From Tsukamurella sp. 8F (GTDB taxonomy: Bacteria; Actinomycetota; Actinomycetes; Mycobacteriales; Mycobacteriaceae): DNA of 64,000 bases. Positions 26,325 to 38,423 of this stretch are shown here, piece by piece (the stretch's first letter is position 1; each line of letters begins with the position of its first letter). A model generated the notes under the pieces. The model did not search any database. It saw only the letters and a list, made by a program, of their open reading frames with translations, and had not been told where the DNA came from. Both the position numbers and the translations under genes were made by a program. The DNA lies in assembly GCF_029167375.1 (NCBI RefSeq), contig NZ_JARFTP010000012.1, positions 62,001 to 126,000 on the forward strand, in the 5' to 3' direction.

Positions 26325-26963
26325 CTAGAGCCGCGCGATCGCACCGGCCAGGTCGGTGGGGGAGTCGCCGTCGGTGTGCACGAGCCACGGTCCTGACCAC
26401 GCGATCTCGGCGAGCTCTCGGTACACCGCGCCTGTCCGCTCCTGCAGATCGCCGTCGCGCTCATAGGCGTCCCGCTCGCGGGCGACGTCGAGGGCCTCGC
26501 GTCGCCGCGCACGCTCGGCGGCGACGGCGGTCGGCACATCCAGGTACACCTGGAGCGCCGGGACCGGCAGTGCGAACCGGCCGAACTCCAGTTCGCGCAC
26601 CCAGGTGGCGACCGAGCCCTCGGCGCCCTCCCCGAGGCGGGCTGCCGAATAGGCGGCGGAAGAGCCGGCGTATCGGTCCAGCAGGACCACGTCGTGGACG
26701 GCGAGCAGCGAGAGGATCTCGTCGCGGGCCTCCGCGCGATCCAGCGCGAAGAGCAGCCCCATCCCGTACACGGACGACGCGGTGTCGCCGTGGCCACCAC
26801 GCAGCGCCTCGGCCGCGAGATCCGCGTGCACGGACGTTCCGTAACGCGGGAACGCGAGTGTCGCGACCGATCGGCCGCCGTCCGTGAGCGCACAGGTGAC
26901 CGCCTTCGTCAGGGTGTTCTTCCCGGCCCCGTCGAGTCCCTCGATCGCCACCAGAACGCCCAT
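26325..26963 (-). CDS. tmk: thymidylate kinase
   Basis: 212-residue dTMP kinase; makes dTDP for DNA synthesis. The P-loop reads EGLDGAGKNTL, with Asn after the Lys where many enzymes have Ser or Thr. DRYAGSSAAYSAAR is the DR-Y motif and thymidine-contact region, and RERDAYERDGDLQ is near the lid. It resembles M. tuberculosis Tmk (Rv3247c), which also sits beside mtrA. The ATG at 26963 is preferred over a TTG two codons earlier. It is divergent from mtrA. Confidence 0.93.
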   Translation of the reverse strand: MGVLVAIEGLDGAGKNTLTKAVTCALTDGGRSVATLAFPRYGTSVHADLAAEALRGGHGDTASSVYGMGLLFALDRAEARDEILSLLAVHDVVLLDRYAGSSAAYSAARLGEGAEGSVATWVRELEFGRFALPVPALQVYLDVPTAVAAERARRREALDVARERDAYERDGDLQERTGAVYRELAEIAWSGPWLVHTDGDSPTDLAGAIARL

Positions 26964-27015
26964 GCGCAAGGACTATAGGTGTCGTGACCGGATCACACGG
27001 TCCCCGGATGCCACT

Positions 27016-27702
27016 ATGGACGGTATGAACCCCCGCATCCTCGTGATCGACGACGACCCGGCGCTGGCGGAGATGCTCACGATCGTGTTGCGCAACGAGG
27101 GCTTCGAGTCGATGGTCGTCGGCGACGGCACCCAGGCGCTGTCCGCGGCGCGTGACTTCCGGCCGGATCTGGTGCTACTCGATCTCATGCTGCCCGGGAT
27201 GAACGGGATCGACGTGTGCCGCGTCCTGCGCGCCGACAGCTCGGTACCGATCGTGATGCTCACCGCCAAGTCGGACACCGTGGACGTGGTTCTCGGCCTC
27301 GAGTCCGGGGCCGACGACTACGTCATCAAGCCCTTCAAGCCGAAGGAACTCGTCGCCCGCGTGCGTGCGCGCCTGCGTCGCACCGAGGACGAGCCGTCCG
27401 AGCTGCTGTCGATCGGCAACGTCGTCATCGACGTGCCCGGCCACAAGGTCACGCGCGACGGCGAGCCCGTGCTGCTCACCCCGACCGAATTCGACCTGCT
27501 GGTCACGCTCGCTCGTAAACCACGCCAGGTGTTCACGCGCGACGTCCTGCTCGAGCAGGTGTGGGGGTATCGGCACCCGGCCGATACGCGCTTGGTCAAC
27601 GTCCACGTGCAGCGCCTGCGCGCCAAGATCGAGAAGGATCCCGAGAACCCGGAGATCGTGCTCACGCTGAGGGGAGTCGGCTACAAGGCCGGGCCGGCGT
27701 GA
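27016..27702 (+). CDS. mtrA: response regulator MtrA
   Basis: 228-residue OmpR-type regulator, essential in mycobacteria and linked to replication and cell division. The phospho-acceptor is Asp56 (LLDLMLPG) and the conserved Lys is in VIKPFKP. The winged helix ends in [11 protein letters not shown]. Near-identity to mycobacterial MtrA is visible over long segments such as [14 protein letters not shown] and [21 protein letters not shown] chose the ATG at 27016 (MDGMNPRIL). Its stop overlaps the mtrB start. Confidence 0.97.
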   Translation: MDGMNPRILVIDDDPALAEMLTIVLRNEGFESMVVGDGTQALSAARDFRPDLVLLDLMLPGMNGIDVCRVLRADSSVPIVMLTAKSDTVDVVLGLESGADDYVIKPFKPKELVARVRARLRRTEDEPSELLSIGNVVIDVPGHKVTRDGEPVLLTPTEFDLLVTLARKPRQVFTRDVLLEQVWGYRHPADTRLVNVHVQRLRAKIEKDPENPEIVLTLRGVGYKAGPA

Positions 27703-29426
27703 CGGAGGGACCCGATACGGCCCGTCGGCCGAGGGGCCGGGGGATGTTGCACTCGGCCGCGCTCCGGCGGGCCCGGGAGCGGATGCAGAGCGGTTCGGCA
27801 CGCTCGGCGCAGGACCGGTTGACGATGGTGACCCGGCAGCTCGGCTCGGCACCGTCACGGTTGGGCCGGATCTGGCGCCGGTCACTGCAGCTGCGGGTCG
27901 TCACGTCGACGCTTGCGCTCAGTCTCGCGGTGCTGCTGATGCTCGGTTTCGTGCTCACCTCGCAGATCGCGAACCAGCTGCTGGACGCGAAGCTCTCCGC
28001 TGCGAAGGAGGAGACGCTGCGGGCGCGGCAGAGCGTCGAGCGGGTCCTGTCCGGATCCGACGTGCGTACGGACGGCGTCGACACGAGCCTGCGGTCCGCA
28101 CGCAGCAACCTCACGACGCTCAGCGCCGATACCGGTCAGGCAGGTTCGGGTGCCGGCAGCTTCGACCCGGTGCTCATCGTCCCGCATGCGGAGGGCCGCA
28201 CAGCCGTCGTCGTCGGCACGGAATCCGAAGTGCCGGAGACGCTGCAGAACTTCGTGCGGCACGGTAAGACGAGCTACCAGTACGCGAGCGTCACGGATAC
28301 CTCCGGCCGCTACGGCAAGTCGCTGGTGATCGGCACGCCTGTGCAGACCTCGTCGGTGACGGGCCTCGAGCTCTACCTCGTGTTCCCGCTCACGCAGGAG
28401 GAGAGCACTCTGTCGCTGATCCGGTCGACGCTGCTCACCGGCAGCCTCGTGTTGCTGGTCCTGCTCGCCGCGATCTCCCTACTGGTCGCACGTCAGGTGG
28501 TGCTGCCCGTTCGGTCGGCGGCGCGGATCGCGGTGCGCTTCGCGGACGGCCGTCTCAAGGAGCGCATGCCCGTGCGCGGCGAGGACGACATGGCACGGCT
28601 CGCGATGAGCTTCAACGACATGGCCGAGTCGCTGTCGCGACAGATCACTCAGCTCGAGGAGTTCGGCAACCTGCAACGCCAGTTCACCTCCGATGTGAGC
28701 CATGAGCTGCGTACGCCGCTCACCACCGTGCGCATGGCGGCCGACATGATCCACGATTCGGCGGACGAGTTGGACCCGTCGCTGCGCCGCACCACCGAGC
28801 TCATGGTCACGGAGCTGGACCGCTTCGAGACGCTGCTCGCCGAGCTGCTCGAGATCTCCCGCCACGACGCCGGCGTCGCAGAACTGCACTCCGAGCAGGT
28901 CGACATGGAGGTGCCTATCGCGGCGGCTCTGGACACCGTCCGCCGACTCGCGGAGGACGCGGGGACCGAGCTGATCGTCGACATCCCCGACGATCCCGTG
29001 GTAGCCGAGGTGGACGCGCGTCGCGTCGAGCGCATCCTGCGGAATCTCCTTGCGAATGCCGTCGACCACAGCGAGGCCAAGCCCGTCATCCTCACAATGC
29101 GCGCCGACGCGGATGCGGTCGCGATCACGGTCCGCGACTACGGTGTCGGGCTGCGTCCGGGGGAGGAGAAGCTGGTGTTCAACCGGTTCTGGCGGTCGGA
29201 TCCGTCGCGTGTGCGGCGCTCGGGCGGCACGGGGCTGGGGCTCGCCATCAGCATCGAGGACGCCCGCCTGCACTCCGGCCGCCTCGAGGCGTGGGGCGAG
29301 CCCGCGGGCGGCGCCTGCTTCCGGCTCACGCTGCCGCGCCGGCGCGGTCACAAGGTCCTGGTCAGCCCGCTTCCGCTGAAGCCTGCCCGGCCCCGCGCCC
29401 GCACGGAGGAGGCCGACGGTGCCTGA
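27699..29426 (+). CDS. mtrB: sensor histidine kinase MtrB
   Basis: 575-residue membrane kinase, partner of MtrA. Membrane segments lie at about 68-90 and 245-265 with an extracytoplasmic loop between them. A HAMP domain ([14 protein letters not shown]) is followed by the phospho-acceptor His335 ([10 protein letters not shown]) and an ATPase domain with NAVDHS, DYGVGL and GGTGLGLAI. The GTG start overlaps the mtrA stop (GTGA). lpqB overlaps its end, so mtrA-mtrB-lpqB form one translationally coupled unit. Confidence 0.96.
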   Translation: MTEGPDTARRPRGRGMLHSAALRRARERMQSGSARSAQDRLTMVTRQLGSAPSRLGRIWRRSLQLRVVTSTLALSLAVLLMLGFVLTSQIANQLLDAKLSAAKEETLRARQSVERVLSGSDVRTDGVDTSLRSARSNLTTLSADTGQAGSGAGSFDPVLIVPHAEGRTAVVVGTESEVPETLQNFVRHGKTSYQYASVTDTSGRYGKSLVIGTPVQTSSVTGLELYLVFPLTQEESTLSLIRSTLLTGSLVLLVLLAAISLLVARQVVLPVRSAARIAVRFADGRLKERMPVRGEDDMARLAMSFNDMAESLSRQITQLEEFGNLQRQFTSDVSHELRTPLTTVRMAADMIHDSADELDPSLRRTTELMVTELDRFETLLAELLEISRHDAGVAELHSEQVDMEVPIAAALDTVRRLAEDAGTELIVDIPDDPVVAEVDARRVERILRNLLANAVDHSEAKPVILTMRADADAVAITVRDYGVGLRPGEEKLVFNRFWRSDPSRVRRSGGTGLGLAISIEDARLHSGRLEAWGEPAGGACFRLTLPRRRGHKVLVSPLPLKPARPRARTEEADGA

Positions 29427-31227
29427 CATCAACGTCCCGCCGCGCCTGCCGCGGGTCCTGCTCGCCGTGGTGCTGGTGCTCGCGACCGTCGCGTCGTGCG
29501 CCTCCATCCCCGACCGATCGAGCCCTCGCGTCATCGGCGATCTGGGCGGAGAGTCCACGGCCGCGGACCGTGCGATCGGGCCTGTGCGCGACGCGGCGCC
29601 CGAGATCATCGTCCGCGATTTCCTCAAGGCCAACGCGCACGCGGCCTCCGATTACGCGGCGTCCCGCAAGTTCCTGGTTCCCGCCGGGACTCAGCGCTGG
29701 GAGGTTCCTTCCCAGGCCGTGGTCGTCAGCAAGATCGACGTGATCCCCACCGAGCGGACCGCCAACGTCACCAAGATGACCATCCGCGCGCAGTCCGAGG
29801 GGCGTCTCGGCAGCGACGGCACCTACGAGCCTTCGGACGGCTCGATCACGCAGAACGTGCAGTTGGCGTCAGTCGACGGGCAGTGGCGTATCCAGGGCCT
29901 CTCGGACGTCGACCGCTCGCCGATGCTGCTGATCGACAGCGAGGAGTTCCGCTCCGCATACCGCCGCTACCTCCTGTACTACCCGGACCCCTCCGGGCGC
30001 ACCATGGTCCCGGACGCGCGGTGGCTTGCCAGCTCGCGCCAGCGGCTGCCCGGTGACCTGCTGAATCTGCTCGTACGGGGCCCGCGCGCGTCCCTGCAGG
30101 ACGCCGTCTTCAACCCGTTCGGACGCAACTCGAGTGTCCGGGGTTCGGTCACCGACGTCGCGGGCTCGCCCGACAGCGCAGGCGTCGGCTATTCGGGCGT
30201 GCGGGTCGACTTCGACGGCGTGCCCAAGGTGGAGCCCGACGTGGCGAAGCTGCTCGCCGGGCAGGTGGTGTGGACACTCGCCGGGGCGGACGTGCAGGGC
30301 CCGTACGTCATAACGGCCGACGGCGTACCGCTCGACGACAAGCACCCGAGCGGGTGGAATCAGAACGACGTCGCGTCCGTGAGCCCCACCGCATCGTCCG
30401 ATCTCGCGATGGGCCTGCACGGCGTGCTCGACGGACGGTTCGTCAAGGTCACGTCGGGCGCGGCCACTCCCGTCGCCGGCACGCTCGGCCAGCTGACCAA
30501 CATCCAGTCCGTAGGCATGTCGGGGAGCGGCCGCCGTGTCGCCGCGGTCCTCGACACGCGCGACCGCGGCCCGGACCAGGCCGCCTCACTGCTGGTGGGC
30601 GCGTACGGCGGCGTACCGACTCAGGTGCTCACCGCCCGATCGATGACCAGACCCAGCTGGATGCCGGACGACGCGACCCTGTGGACCGTTCTCGACGGGA
30701 ACCGGGTGGTGCGCCTCCGGCAGGACCAGTCGACCGGCGAGGTCACGCAGATGGACGTCGACTCGAGCGAGGTGGCCCCTGCCGCGCCCGGACCCATCAC
30801 CGCGCTGCGGCTCTCGCGCGACGGTGTTCGGGTCGCGCTCGTGGTGGGTGGCAAGGTCCTGGTAGGGGTCGTGCAACAGAAGACCAACGGGCAGCCGATG
30901 ATCGCGCATCTGCAGCAGATCGCGACGGACCGCGACATGTCGGCATCATCGGTGGACTGGGTGAGCGGTGACGAGTTCGTGGTCGGTCGCACCACGTCCG
31001 ACTCGCCCGTGCTGTCCGTGCGCTACGACTCCGGCGACGTGACCGCCCTGCCCAGCCGCAACCTGTCGCCGCCCGTGTCGACGGTGGCGGCCACCCAGAA
31101 CGACGTGTACGCGGCCGACTCCTCGGGAGTATGGGAGATCCCCATCGGGGCGGACGCATCGAGTCAATACTGGAGTCAGGTCGACCGGCTGGCGGGGGCG
31201 CGGGCGAATCCGGTGCTGCCGGGCTGA
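29419..31227 (+). CDS. lpqB: lipoprotein LpqB
   Basis: 602-residue lipoprotein. The signal ends in the lipobox VASC with Cys28, predicted to be lipidated. A GerMN-like domain lies at about 200-320, and a beta-propeller-like C-terminal half follows. In mycobacteria LpqB interacts with the extracellular domain of MtrB and tunes MtrA phosphorylation. The GTG start overlaps the mtrB stop by eight bases. This matches Rv3246c-Rv3244c. Confidence 0.95.
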   Translation: MPDINVPPRLPRVLLAVVLVLATVASCASIPDRSSPRVIGDLGGESTAADRAIGPVRDAAPEIIVRDFLKANAHAASDYAASRKFLVPAGTQRWEVPSQAVVVSKIDVIPTERTANVTKMTIRAQSEGRLGSDGTYEPSDGSITQNVQLASVDGQWRIQGLSDVDRSPMLLIDSEEFRSAYRRYLLYYPDPSGRTMVPDARWLASSRQRLPGDLLNLLVRGPRASLQDAVFNPFGRNSSVRGSVTDVAGSPDSAGVGYSGVRVDFDGVPKVEPDVAKLLAGQVVWTLAGADVQGPYVITADGVPLDDKHPSGWNQNDVASVSPTASSDLAMGLHGVLDGRFVKVTSGAATPVAGTLGQLTNIQSVGMSGSGRRVAAVLDTRDRGPDQAASLLVGAYGGVPTQVLTARSMTRPSWMPDDATLWTVLDGNRVVRLRQDQSTGEVTQMDVDSSEVAPAAPGPITALRLSRDGVRVALVVGGKVLVGVVQQKTNGQPMIAHLQQIATDRDMSASSVDWVSGDEFVVGRTTSDSPVLSVRYDSGDVTALPSRNLSPPVSTVAATQNDVYAADSSGVWEIPIGADASSQYWSQVDRLAGARANPVLPG

Positions 31228-31244
31228 CGAGGAGGTCTGCTCGC

Positions 31245-31937
31245 GTGTGGGGGAGCCGAGCGTTGCGCGGGATCTACTCTGTTGCAGGAGAATTGGTGGA
31301 TCTTGCGATCCCCAAGACGTGTGGGGGATGCGGTGCCGACGGTGTCGAATGGTGTGCCGATTGTGAGCGCGTTCTGCACGACGTGCCCGCGTTGATCCGC
31401 CCGACGGTTCCGGTCGGGGTGCCCGTGTGGACGCTCGGGCCGTACCAGGGGCCGCGCAGGTCCGCGGTGCTGGAGCTCAAGGAGAGGGGGCGCGGTGGCC
31501 TCGCCCAGCCGCTCGGGCGGGCCGTTGCGCACGCCGTGCTGCGCCTCGCCGAGTGGGGCGAGCTCGACGGTGCGCGGATCGCCCTCGTGCCGGCGCCGAC
31601 TACCGGGCGCGCGGCGCGGCGCCGTGGCGGCGACGTCGTCACGGACGTGTGTGAATGCGCCGCCCGCATCGCGGAGCCCGTGGCTCGGATCCGGGTGTGC
31701 GCTGCGCTCCGGTCCGTCGTGGCAGAGGACTCGGTGGGGCTCGGAGCGGCGGACAGGCTGAGGAACGTCGCCGGCTCGGTGCGGGTGTTCCGGCCGGCCG
31801 CCCTGCCTCCGCCCGGCGCGGCCGTGGTGATCGTCGACGACGTGGTCACCACAGGGGCGACGCTCCGCGAGAGCGTGTCGGTGCTGAGCAGGGCAGGCGT
31901 AGCGGTCGCCGCAGCCCTGACGGTGGCCGCCGCGTGA
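31245..31937 (+). CDS. comF: ComF-family phosphoribosyltransferase
   Basis: 230-residue protein. A zinc-ribbon-like N-terminus (CGGCG and WCADC) is followed by a type I phosphoribosyltransferase fold with the PRPP-binding motif VVIVDDVVTTGATL. Relatives take part in DNA uptake, but the role in actinobacteria is not settled. The GTG at 31245 has a GAGGAGG site. It follows lpqB by 17 bases and precedes hpf, as Rv3242c does. A small ORF shares its stop. Confidence 0.88.
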   Translation: MWGSRALRGIYSVAGELVDLAIPKTCGGCGADGVEWCADCERVLHDVPALIRPTVPVGVPVWTLGPYQGPRRSAVLELKERGRGGLAQPLGRAVAHAVLRLAEWGELDGARIALVPAPTTGRAARRRGGDVVTDVCECAARIAEPVARIRVCAALRSVVAEDSVGLGAADRLRNVAGSVRVFRPAALPPPGAAVVIVDDVVTTGATLRESVSVLSRAGVAVAAALTVAAA

Positions 31938-32038
31938 CCCGTTTGAACCCGGCATTCCGTGTGGCGAACGAAATCCTGGCGGAGTCCGCCGTACCGGGCT
32001 ATGTTCGTGGGTACCCCAGCGGGGCCTACCCGATGTGA
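31934..32038 (+). CDS. possible small ORF coupled to comF
   Basis: A 34-codon frame starts with a GTG that overlaps the comF stop (GTGA) and ends at 32038. It reads as an ordinary peptide containing NPAFRVANEILAESAVPGY. There is no ribosome site apart from coupling. It may be a real small protein, a translational bridge, or chance. Two more short frames follow in a chain up to hpf. Confidence 0.3.
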   Translation: MTRLNPAFRVANEILAESAVPGYVRGYPSGAYPM

Positions 32039-32047
32039 GTGGAGGTG

Positions 32048-32095
32048 ATGCCCACCCGCCTGGCGCCCGGCAATCCGCCGGTCGTTGACAGATGA
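32048..32095 (+). CDS. possible 15-residue leader peptide
   Basis: ATG at 32048 with a close upstream GGAGG (32041-32045), 15 codons, and a stop that shares bases with the ATG of the next small frame (ATGA at 32092-32095). The ribosome site is very near the ATG, which weakens the case. If used, it would couple translation through to hpf. Confidence 0.25.
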   Translation: MPTRLAPGNPPVVDR

Positions 32096-32217
32096 GTCCA
32101 GATCTATTGCGCGCCTTGATGATCTTCATCGGCTTTGGATTGGTGTTCCGGGTCGCGCGCTACATCGAGGGCCGACCGAGAGGCAGAAAAATTCATGACC
32201 ACTCTTTCCTCCCGTGA
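32092..32217 (+). CDS. possible small membrane peptide before hpf
   Basis: 41-codon frame with one hydrophobic segment (residues 5-19, LLRALMIFIGFGLVF) and a basic tail. It overlaps the hpf start by 23 bases in another frame. Part of it has high third-position GC, part does not. Evidence is limited to the overlap chain and the hydrophobic segment. Confidence 0.3.
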   Translation: MSPDLLRALMIFIGFGLVFRVARYIEGRPRGRKIHDHSFLP

Positions 32218-32917
32218 TACCAACCGCGCGTACGCCAGCACCGTCGAGGTCGATCCGTTCCGCGAGCCAGCCCACGTGTCAGATGAGCGCGAGAAGGAGT
32301 TCCTCACTCCCGCAGCCACCGTGGCGATCAACGGCCGCAACGTCGAAGTGCCGGAGCATTTCCGGATCTACCTGTCCGACAAACTCGCCAGGCTCGAGCG
32401 CTTCCGCCCCACCATCCGGATCTTCGAGGTGAACCTCTTCCACGAGAAGAATCCCCGTCAGTCCAAGGCGTGCCAGCGGTTGGAGATCACCGTCCGGGGT
32501 CGTGGCGTTGCGCGCGCCGAAGCCCGTTCCGACACCTTCTACGGCGCCCTCGAAGAGGCGCTGAACAAGCTCCAGTCCAACCTGCGGCGTGCGAACGACC
32601 GCAAGAAGGTGCATCACGGCCGCCGCACGCCGGTGTCCGTGGCAGAGGCCACCGCGTCGGCGGACCCCGCCCCGGAGCCGTCCGACGCCGAGTTCGAGGA
32701 CGTGGATCTGAAGGCACTCGGCCTCGAGGAGCACGAGCCCGGACGGATCGTTCGGACCAAGGACCATCCGTCCATACCGATGAGCGTCGACGACGCGCTG
32801 TACGAGATGGAACTCGTCGGCCACGACTTCTTCCTCTTCTTCGACAAGGAGACGGAGAAGCCGTCCGTGGTGTACCGCCGGCACGCTTTCGACTACGGCC
32901 TGATCAGGCTCACCTGA
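32195..32917 (+). CDS. hpf: ribosome hibernation promoting factor, long form
   Basis: 240-residue long-type HPF/RaiA. The N-terminal ribosome-binding domain (about 38-140) includes [19 protein letters not shown]. The C-terminal dimerisation domain (about 180-240) ends with [15 protein letters not shown]. Long HPF joins 70S ribosomes into 100S dimers in stationary phase or stress. The ATG at 32195 is chosen; the first 37 residues are a variable lead. Rv3241c occupies the same place before secA1. Confidence 0.93.
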   Translation: MTTLSSRDTNRAYASTVEVDPFREPAHVSDEREKEFLTPAATVAINGRNVEVPEHFRIYLSDKLARLERFRPTIRIFEVNLFHEKNPRQSKACQRLEITVRGRGVARAEARSDTFYGALEEALNKLQSNLRRANDRKKVHHGRRTPVSVAEATASADPAPEPSDAEFEDVDLKALGLEEHEPGRIVRTKDHPSIPMSVDDALYEMELVGHDFFLFFDKETEKPSVVYRRHAFDYGLIRLT

Positions 32918-33020
32918 ATCCTCGCCTACCATGGACCCCGGTCGCCGGGCCGTGCCGCAGGGCGCGGCCATGGGCGGCCGGGGTTCCAAGTGTCGGACGA
33001 CGATCGAGATTGAGGGTTCA

Positions 33021-35753
<2,733 letters not shown>

Positions 35754-35762
35754 GTCAGGCGC

Positions 35763-36323
35763 TCATGCGACGGTGGTGAACGCCGTCCAGCGCCAGTGGC
35801 CGTCCGCGCGCTCGACGCGGCCTGCGGCGGCGAGTACGCGGGGCCCGCGTGTGTAGGTGAGAAACACCTCCGCGCCCACCGTCGGCCGCCGTTGGCGACG
35901 ACCGCCCACCGGGCGCGGCGCGGCGACGTGCACCCGGCTGTGTCCGGACACCGTCGGCTGCGCGGGCCCGTCCGCGAGCGTGCGCAACACGTCGACGACG
36001 GTGGCCGATGCGATCGGCGAGAGGTGGCGGGCCGGGCGCCGCCGGTCGAGAACCTCGAACACCGGCCGCAACGTGGCCAGAACGAAAACGCGGGCCTCGG
36101 GGCGCGCCGTGGCGAGCTCGGCCTCTCCCAGCGCCGATGCGGCGTCGATCATGGGCGCCGCGCCGTCGAGCTGTTGCCGCACACAGCTCTCGTCTCCCGG
36201 CGCTGCGAAGACTTCACCGTCGGCCGTACCGTCAGGAGGTTCGTCCTCGGTGATCGGCGGCTCGATCGCCGGCGCCCGCAGCACCGTGAACTGGTTCTTC
36301 TGCTCTATCGATAGTGCCCCCAC
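35763..36323 (-). CDS. DUF6459-like Ala/Arg-rich protein (Rv3235-like)
   Basis: 186-residue protein rich in Ala, Arg and Pro. The C-terminal part (about 95-186) has the recurring features ARVFVLATLRPVFEVLDRRRPARHL and HWRWTAFTTVA, seen in a family that neighbours secA in many actinobacteria. Its function is unknown; a link with SecA is suggested by location only. The GTG at 36323 is chosen over longer starts, which would enter the divergent DGAT promoter. It converges on secA1 with nine bases between the stops. Confidence 0.78.
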   Translation of the reverse strand: MGALSIEQKNQFTVLRAPAIEPPITEDEPPDGTADGEVFAAPGDESCVRQQLDGAAPMIDAASALGEAELATARPEARVFVLATLRPVFEVLDRRRPARHLSPIASATVVDVLRTLADGPAQPTVSGHSRVHVAAPRPVGGRRQRRPTVGAEVFLTYTRGPRVLAAAGRVERADGHWRWTAFTTVA

Positions 36324-36412
36324 ATCAATTAGACGTATGAGAGGCCCGTTCGGATCCCGTAAACTCCGAGACTCGGAACGCCGATCGGGCGCCCGGGTGA
36401 GGAGGCACTGCG

Positions 36413-37816
36413 ATGAGGGGCCGGTTGAGTCAGGCCGACGCCGAGTTCTACGCACTCGAGGACTCGACGACGCCGACGCACATCGGGTCGCTCGCCATCT
36501 TCCGCCGCCCCGCCGTGGGCCTCGACCACGAACAGTTGCTCGCCGCGGTCGAGGAGAAGCTGTCCGAGGTCCCGCGCTATCGCCAGCGCGTGCGCCCCGT
36601 ACCGTTGGACCTCGGGCGCCCCGTGTGGATCGACGACCGCGACTTCGACATCACGTACCACGTGCGAGTGTCCGCGCTGCCGCAGCCGGGCAGCGACGAT
36701 CAGCTACACGATCTCGTCGCGCGCTTGAACTCCCGCCCACTCGATCGCGAGCGTCCGCTGTGGGAGATGTATCTCATCGAGGGTCTCTCGGATGGGCGGA
36801 TGGCGGTCTTCACCAAGTCCCATCTCGCGATCGTCGACGGTCGTGCGGGCGGGCTCGAGATCATGCAGGTGCTGCTCACGCCCGCCAAGAGGCTGCCGGA
36901 GCCGCCCGAGGACATGTGGATGGGCCAGCATCAGCCCAGTGACGGCGAGCTCGTCGTGAGCTCGGTCATCGACCTGCTGTCCAGGCCCAAGCGCACGGCG
37001 GCGATGGTGCAGGGCGCTATCGGCGAGATCGCCGACTCGGTGGACGGCCTGCGTGAGGCCGTCACCGGCGCAGCCGGTTTCGCGGCCAACCTATTGCGTT
37101 CGCAGGTCGCCGCGACCCCGGTCCGCTCGCTCAATGTGCCGATCTCGCGCAGTCGCCGATACGCCGTCGCGAGCATGGAGCTCGCCAGCTTCCGCAAGCT
37201 GCGCAGCGCGTACGGCTGCACGGTCAATGATCTGTTGCTGTCCGTCGTCGCGGGCGGCCTACGGACCTGGCTGATCTCCCGCGGCGAGCCGATCTCGCAG
37301 ACCACACAGGTGCAGGCGCTCGTTCCCATCGCGGTCGAGGACGAGGGCGAGGAGACCGGCACCACCGTGCAGGCGTTCCTTGTGCCGCTGCCGGTGGCCG
37401 AGAGCAACGCCGTGGTGCGGATGCGGCAGATCGCGCATGAGGCGGCGAGTCAGGTGGGGCGTAACCGGCAGGTCGCGGCCCGGCGTCTCGCGACGCAGGG
37501 CGGATTCCCGGCGTCGACGATGCACGCCGCCGGCACCCGGACTGCGATGAGCGTGCCGACCAAGCTGTTCAACATCCTGATCACCAACGCGCCCGGGCCG
37601 CAGGCACCGGTCTACCTGGCGGGCAACGAACTGCTCGAGGTGTATCCCGTGCCGCCCCTGGTCGCGAACCAGGTGGTGACTATCGGGATCACGTCGTACA
37701 ACGGGCGGGTGTACGTGGGCCTCAACGCGGACCGCGACGGTATGTGGGACGTAGTCTCGATGACGGAGTTCCTCTACGAGGCGCTCGAGGAGCTGGCCGA
37801 GGCGGCCAAGTCGTGA
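36413..37816 (+). CDS. wax ester synthase/diacylglycerol acyltransferase homologue
   Basis: 467-residue WS/DGAT family protein of full length. Family features are present throughout, including PLDRERPLWEMYLIEGL and NVPGP-like NAPGPQAPVYLAG. The active-site motif HHxxxDG reads HLAIVDG (137-143): the first His is present, but the second, thought to be the catalytic base, is Leu. It may be inactive in triacylglycerol or wax synthesis or use another residue. It corresponds in location to the tgs3 region (Rv3233c/Rv3234c). The DUF6912 gene follows after 12 bases. Confidence 0.88.
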   Translation: MRGRLSQADAEFYALEDSTTPTHIGSLAIFRRPAVGLDHEQLLAAVEEKLSEVPRYRQRVRPVPLDLGRPVWIDDRDFDITYHVRVSALPQPGSDDQLHDLVARLNSRPLDRERPLWEMYLIEGLSDGRMAVFTKSHLAIVDGRAGGLEIMQVLLTPAKRLPEPPEDMWMGQHQPSDGELVVSSVIDLLSRPKRTAAMVQGAIGEIADSVDGLREAVTGAAGFAANLLRSQVAATPVRSLNVPISRSRRYAVASMELASFRKLRSAYGCTVNDLLLSVVAGGLRTWLISRGEPISQTTQVQALVPIAVEDEGEETGTTVQAFLVPLPVAESNAVVRMRQIAHEAASQVGRNRQVAARRLATQGGFPASTMHAAGTRTAMSVPTKLFNILITNAPGPQAPVYLAGNELLEVYPVPPLVANQVVTIGITSYNGRVYVGLNADRDGMWDVVSMTEFLYEALEELAEAAKS

Positions 37817-37828
37817 GAGAGGCGATCG

Positions 37829-38371
37829 ATGCGGGTGTATGTTCCGGCGACACTGGCGGCGCTCACCGCGCTGCAGCGCGACGGAGAGTTGTTTCCGTTG
37901 GGCGGCACCGTATTCGGTGTCACTCCCGCCCTGCGTGAGGCATACACCTCGGGTGATGACGAGGAACTGGCGGAGGCCGCCATGCGGCACGCCGCGCGCG
38001 CGTCCCTGCGCCTCCTCGCGGCCGACGACGACGGGGGTTCGGAGCCTTCCGGCGACGGCGACGACGCGGGTGACGGCAGTGAGCTGCCTTTCCGGCGCGT
38101 GGTGATCACCGTCGACGTCCCGGAGGCGAAGGAGCGTCCGGATCTCGACGACGCGGTGCTGCGCGTGTCCGAGCCGATCCGGCTGGGTGACGTCGTCGCG
38201 GTGCACGTAGACGTCTCCGATGCCGAGGACGCTGTGAAGTCCGCGGCCGCCGTGGTCGATGCGGCCGACCTCGGCGACGAGGACGCGGAACTGGCCGTGG
38301 GTGACGCCGAGGATCACGACCTGGCCTGGTATGCGACGCAGGAGCTGCCGTTCCTGCTCGAGCTGCTCTAG
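37829..38371 (+). CDS. DUF6912-family protein (Rv3231c-like)
   Basis: 180-residue acidic cytosolic protein that starts MRVYVPATLAALTALQRDG. An Asp/Gly-rich loop (about 65-85) interrupts two conserved halves; the end is ATQELPFLLELL. No known catalytic motif is visible. The neighbours on both sides match Rv3234c-Rv3229c, supporting orthology with Rv3231c. Function unknown. Confidence 0.82.
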   Translation: MRVYVPATLAALTALQRDGELFPLGGTVFGVTPALREAYTSGDDEELAEAAMRHAARASLRLLAADDDGGSEPSGDGDDAGDGSELPFRRVVITVDVPEAKERPDLDDAVLRVSEPIRLGDVVAVHVDVSDAEDAVKSAAAVVDAADLGDEDAELAVGDAEDHDLAWYATQELPFLLELL

Positions 38372-38423
38372 AGAGCCCACAGTGAATCGGTGATGCGGCG
38401 CGCGGTGGGTATCGTCTTTGTCC

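Noticed and set aside
32085-32110. TTGACA at 32085-32090 considered as the hpf promoter -35
   Set aside because: No acceptable -10 hexamer at 16-19 bases. It was left out of the features.
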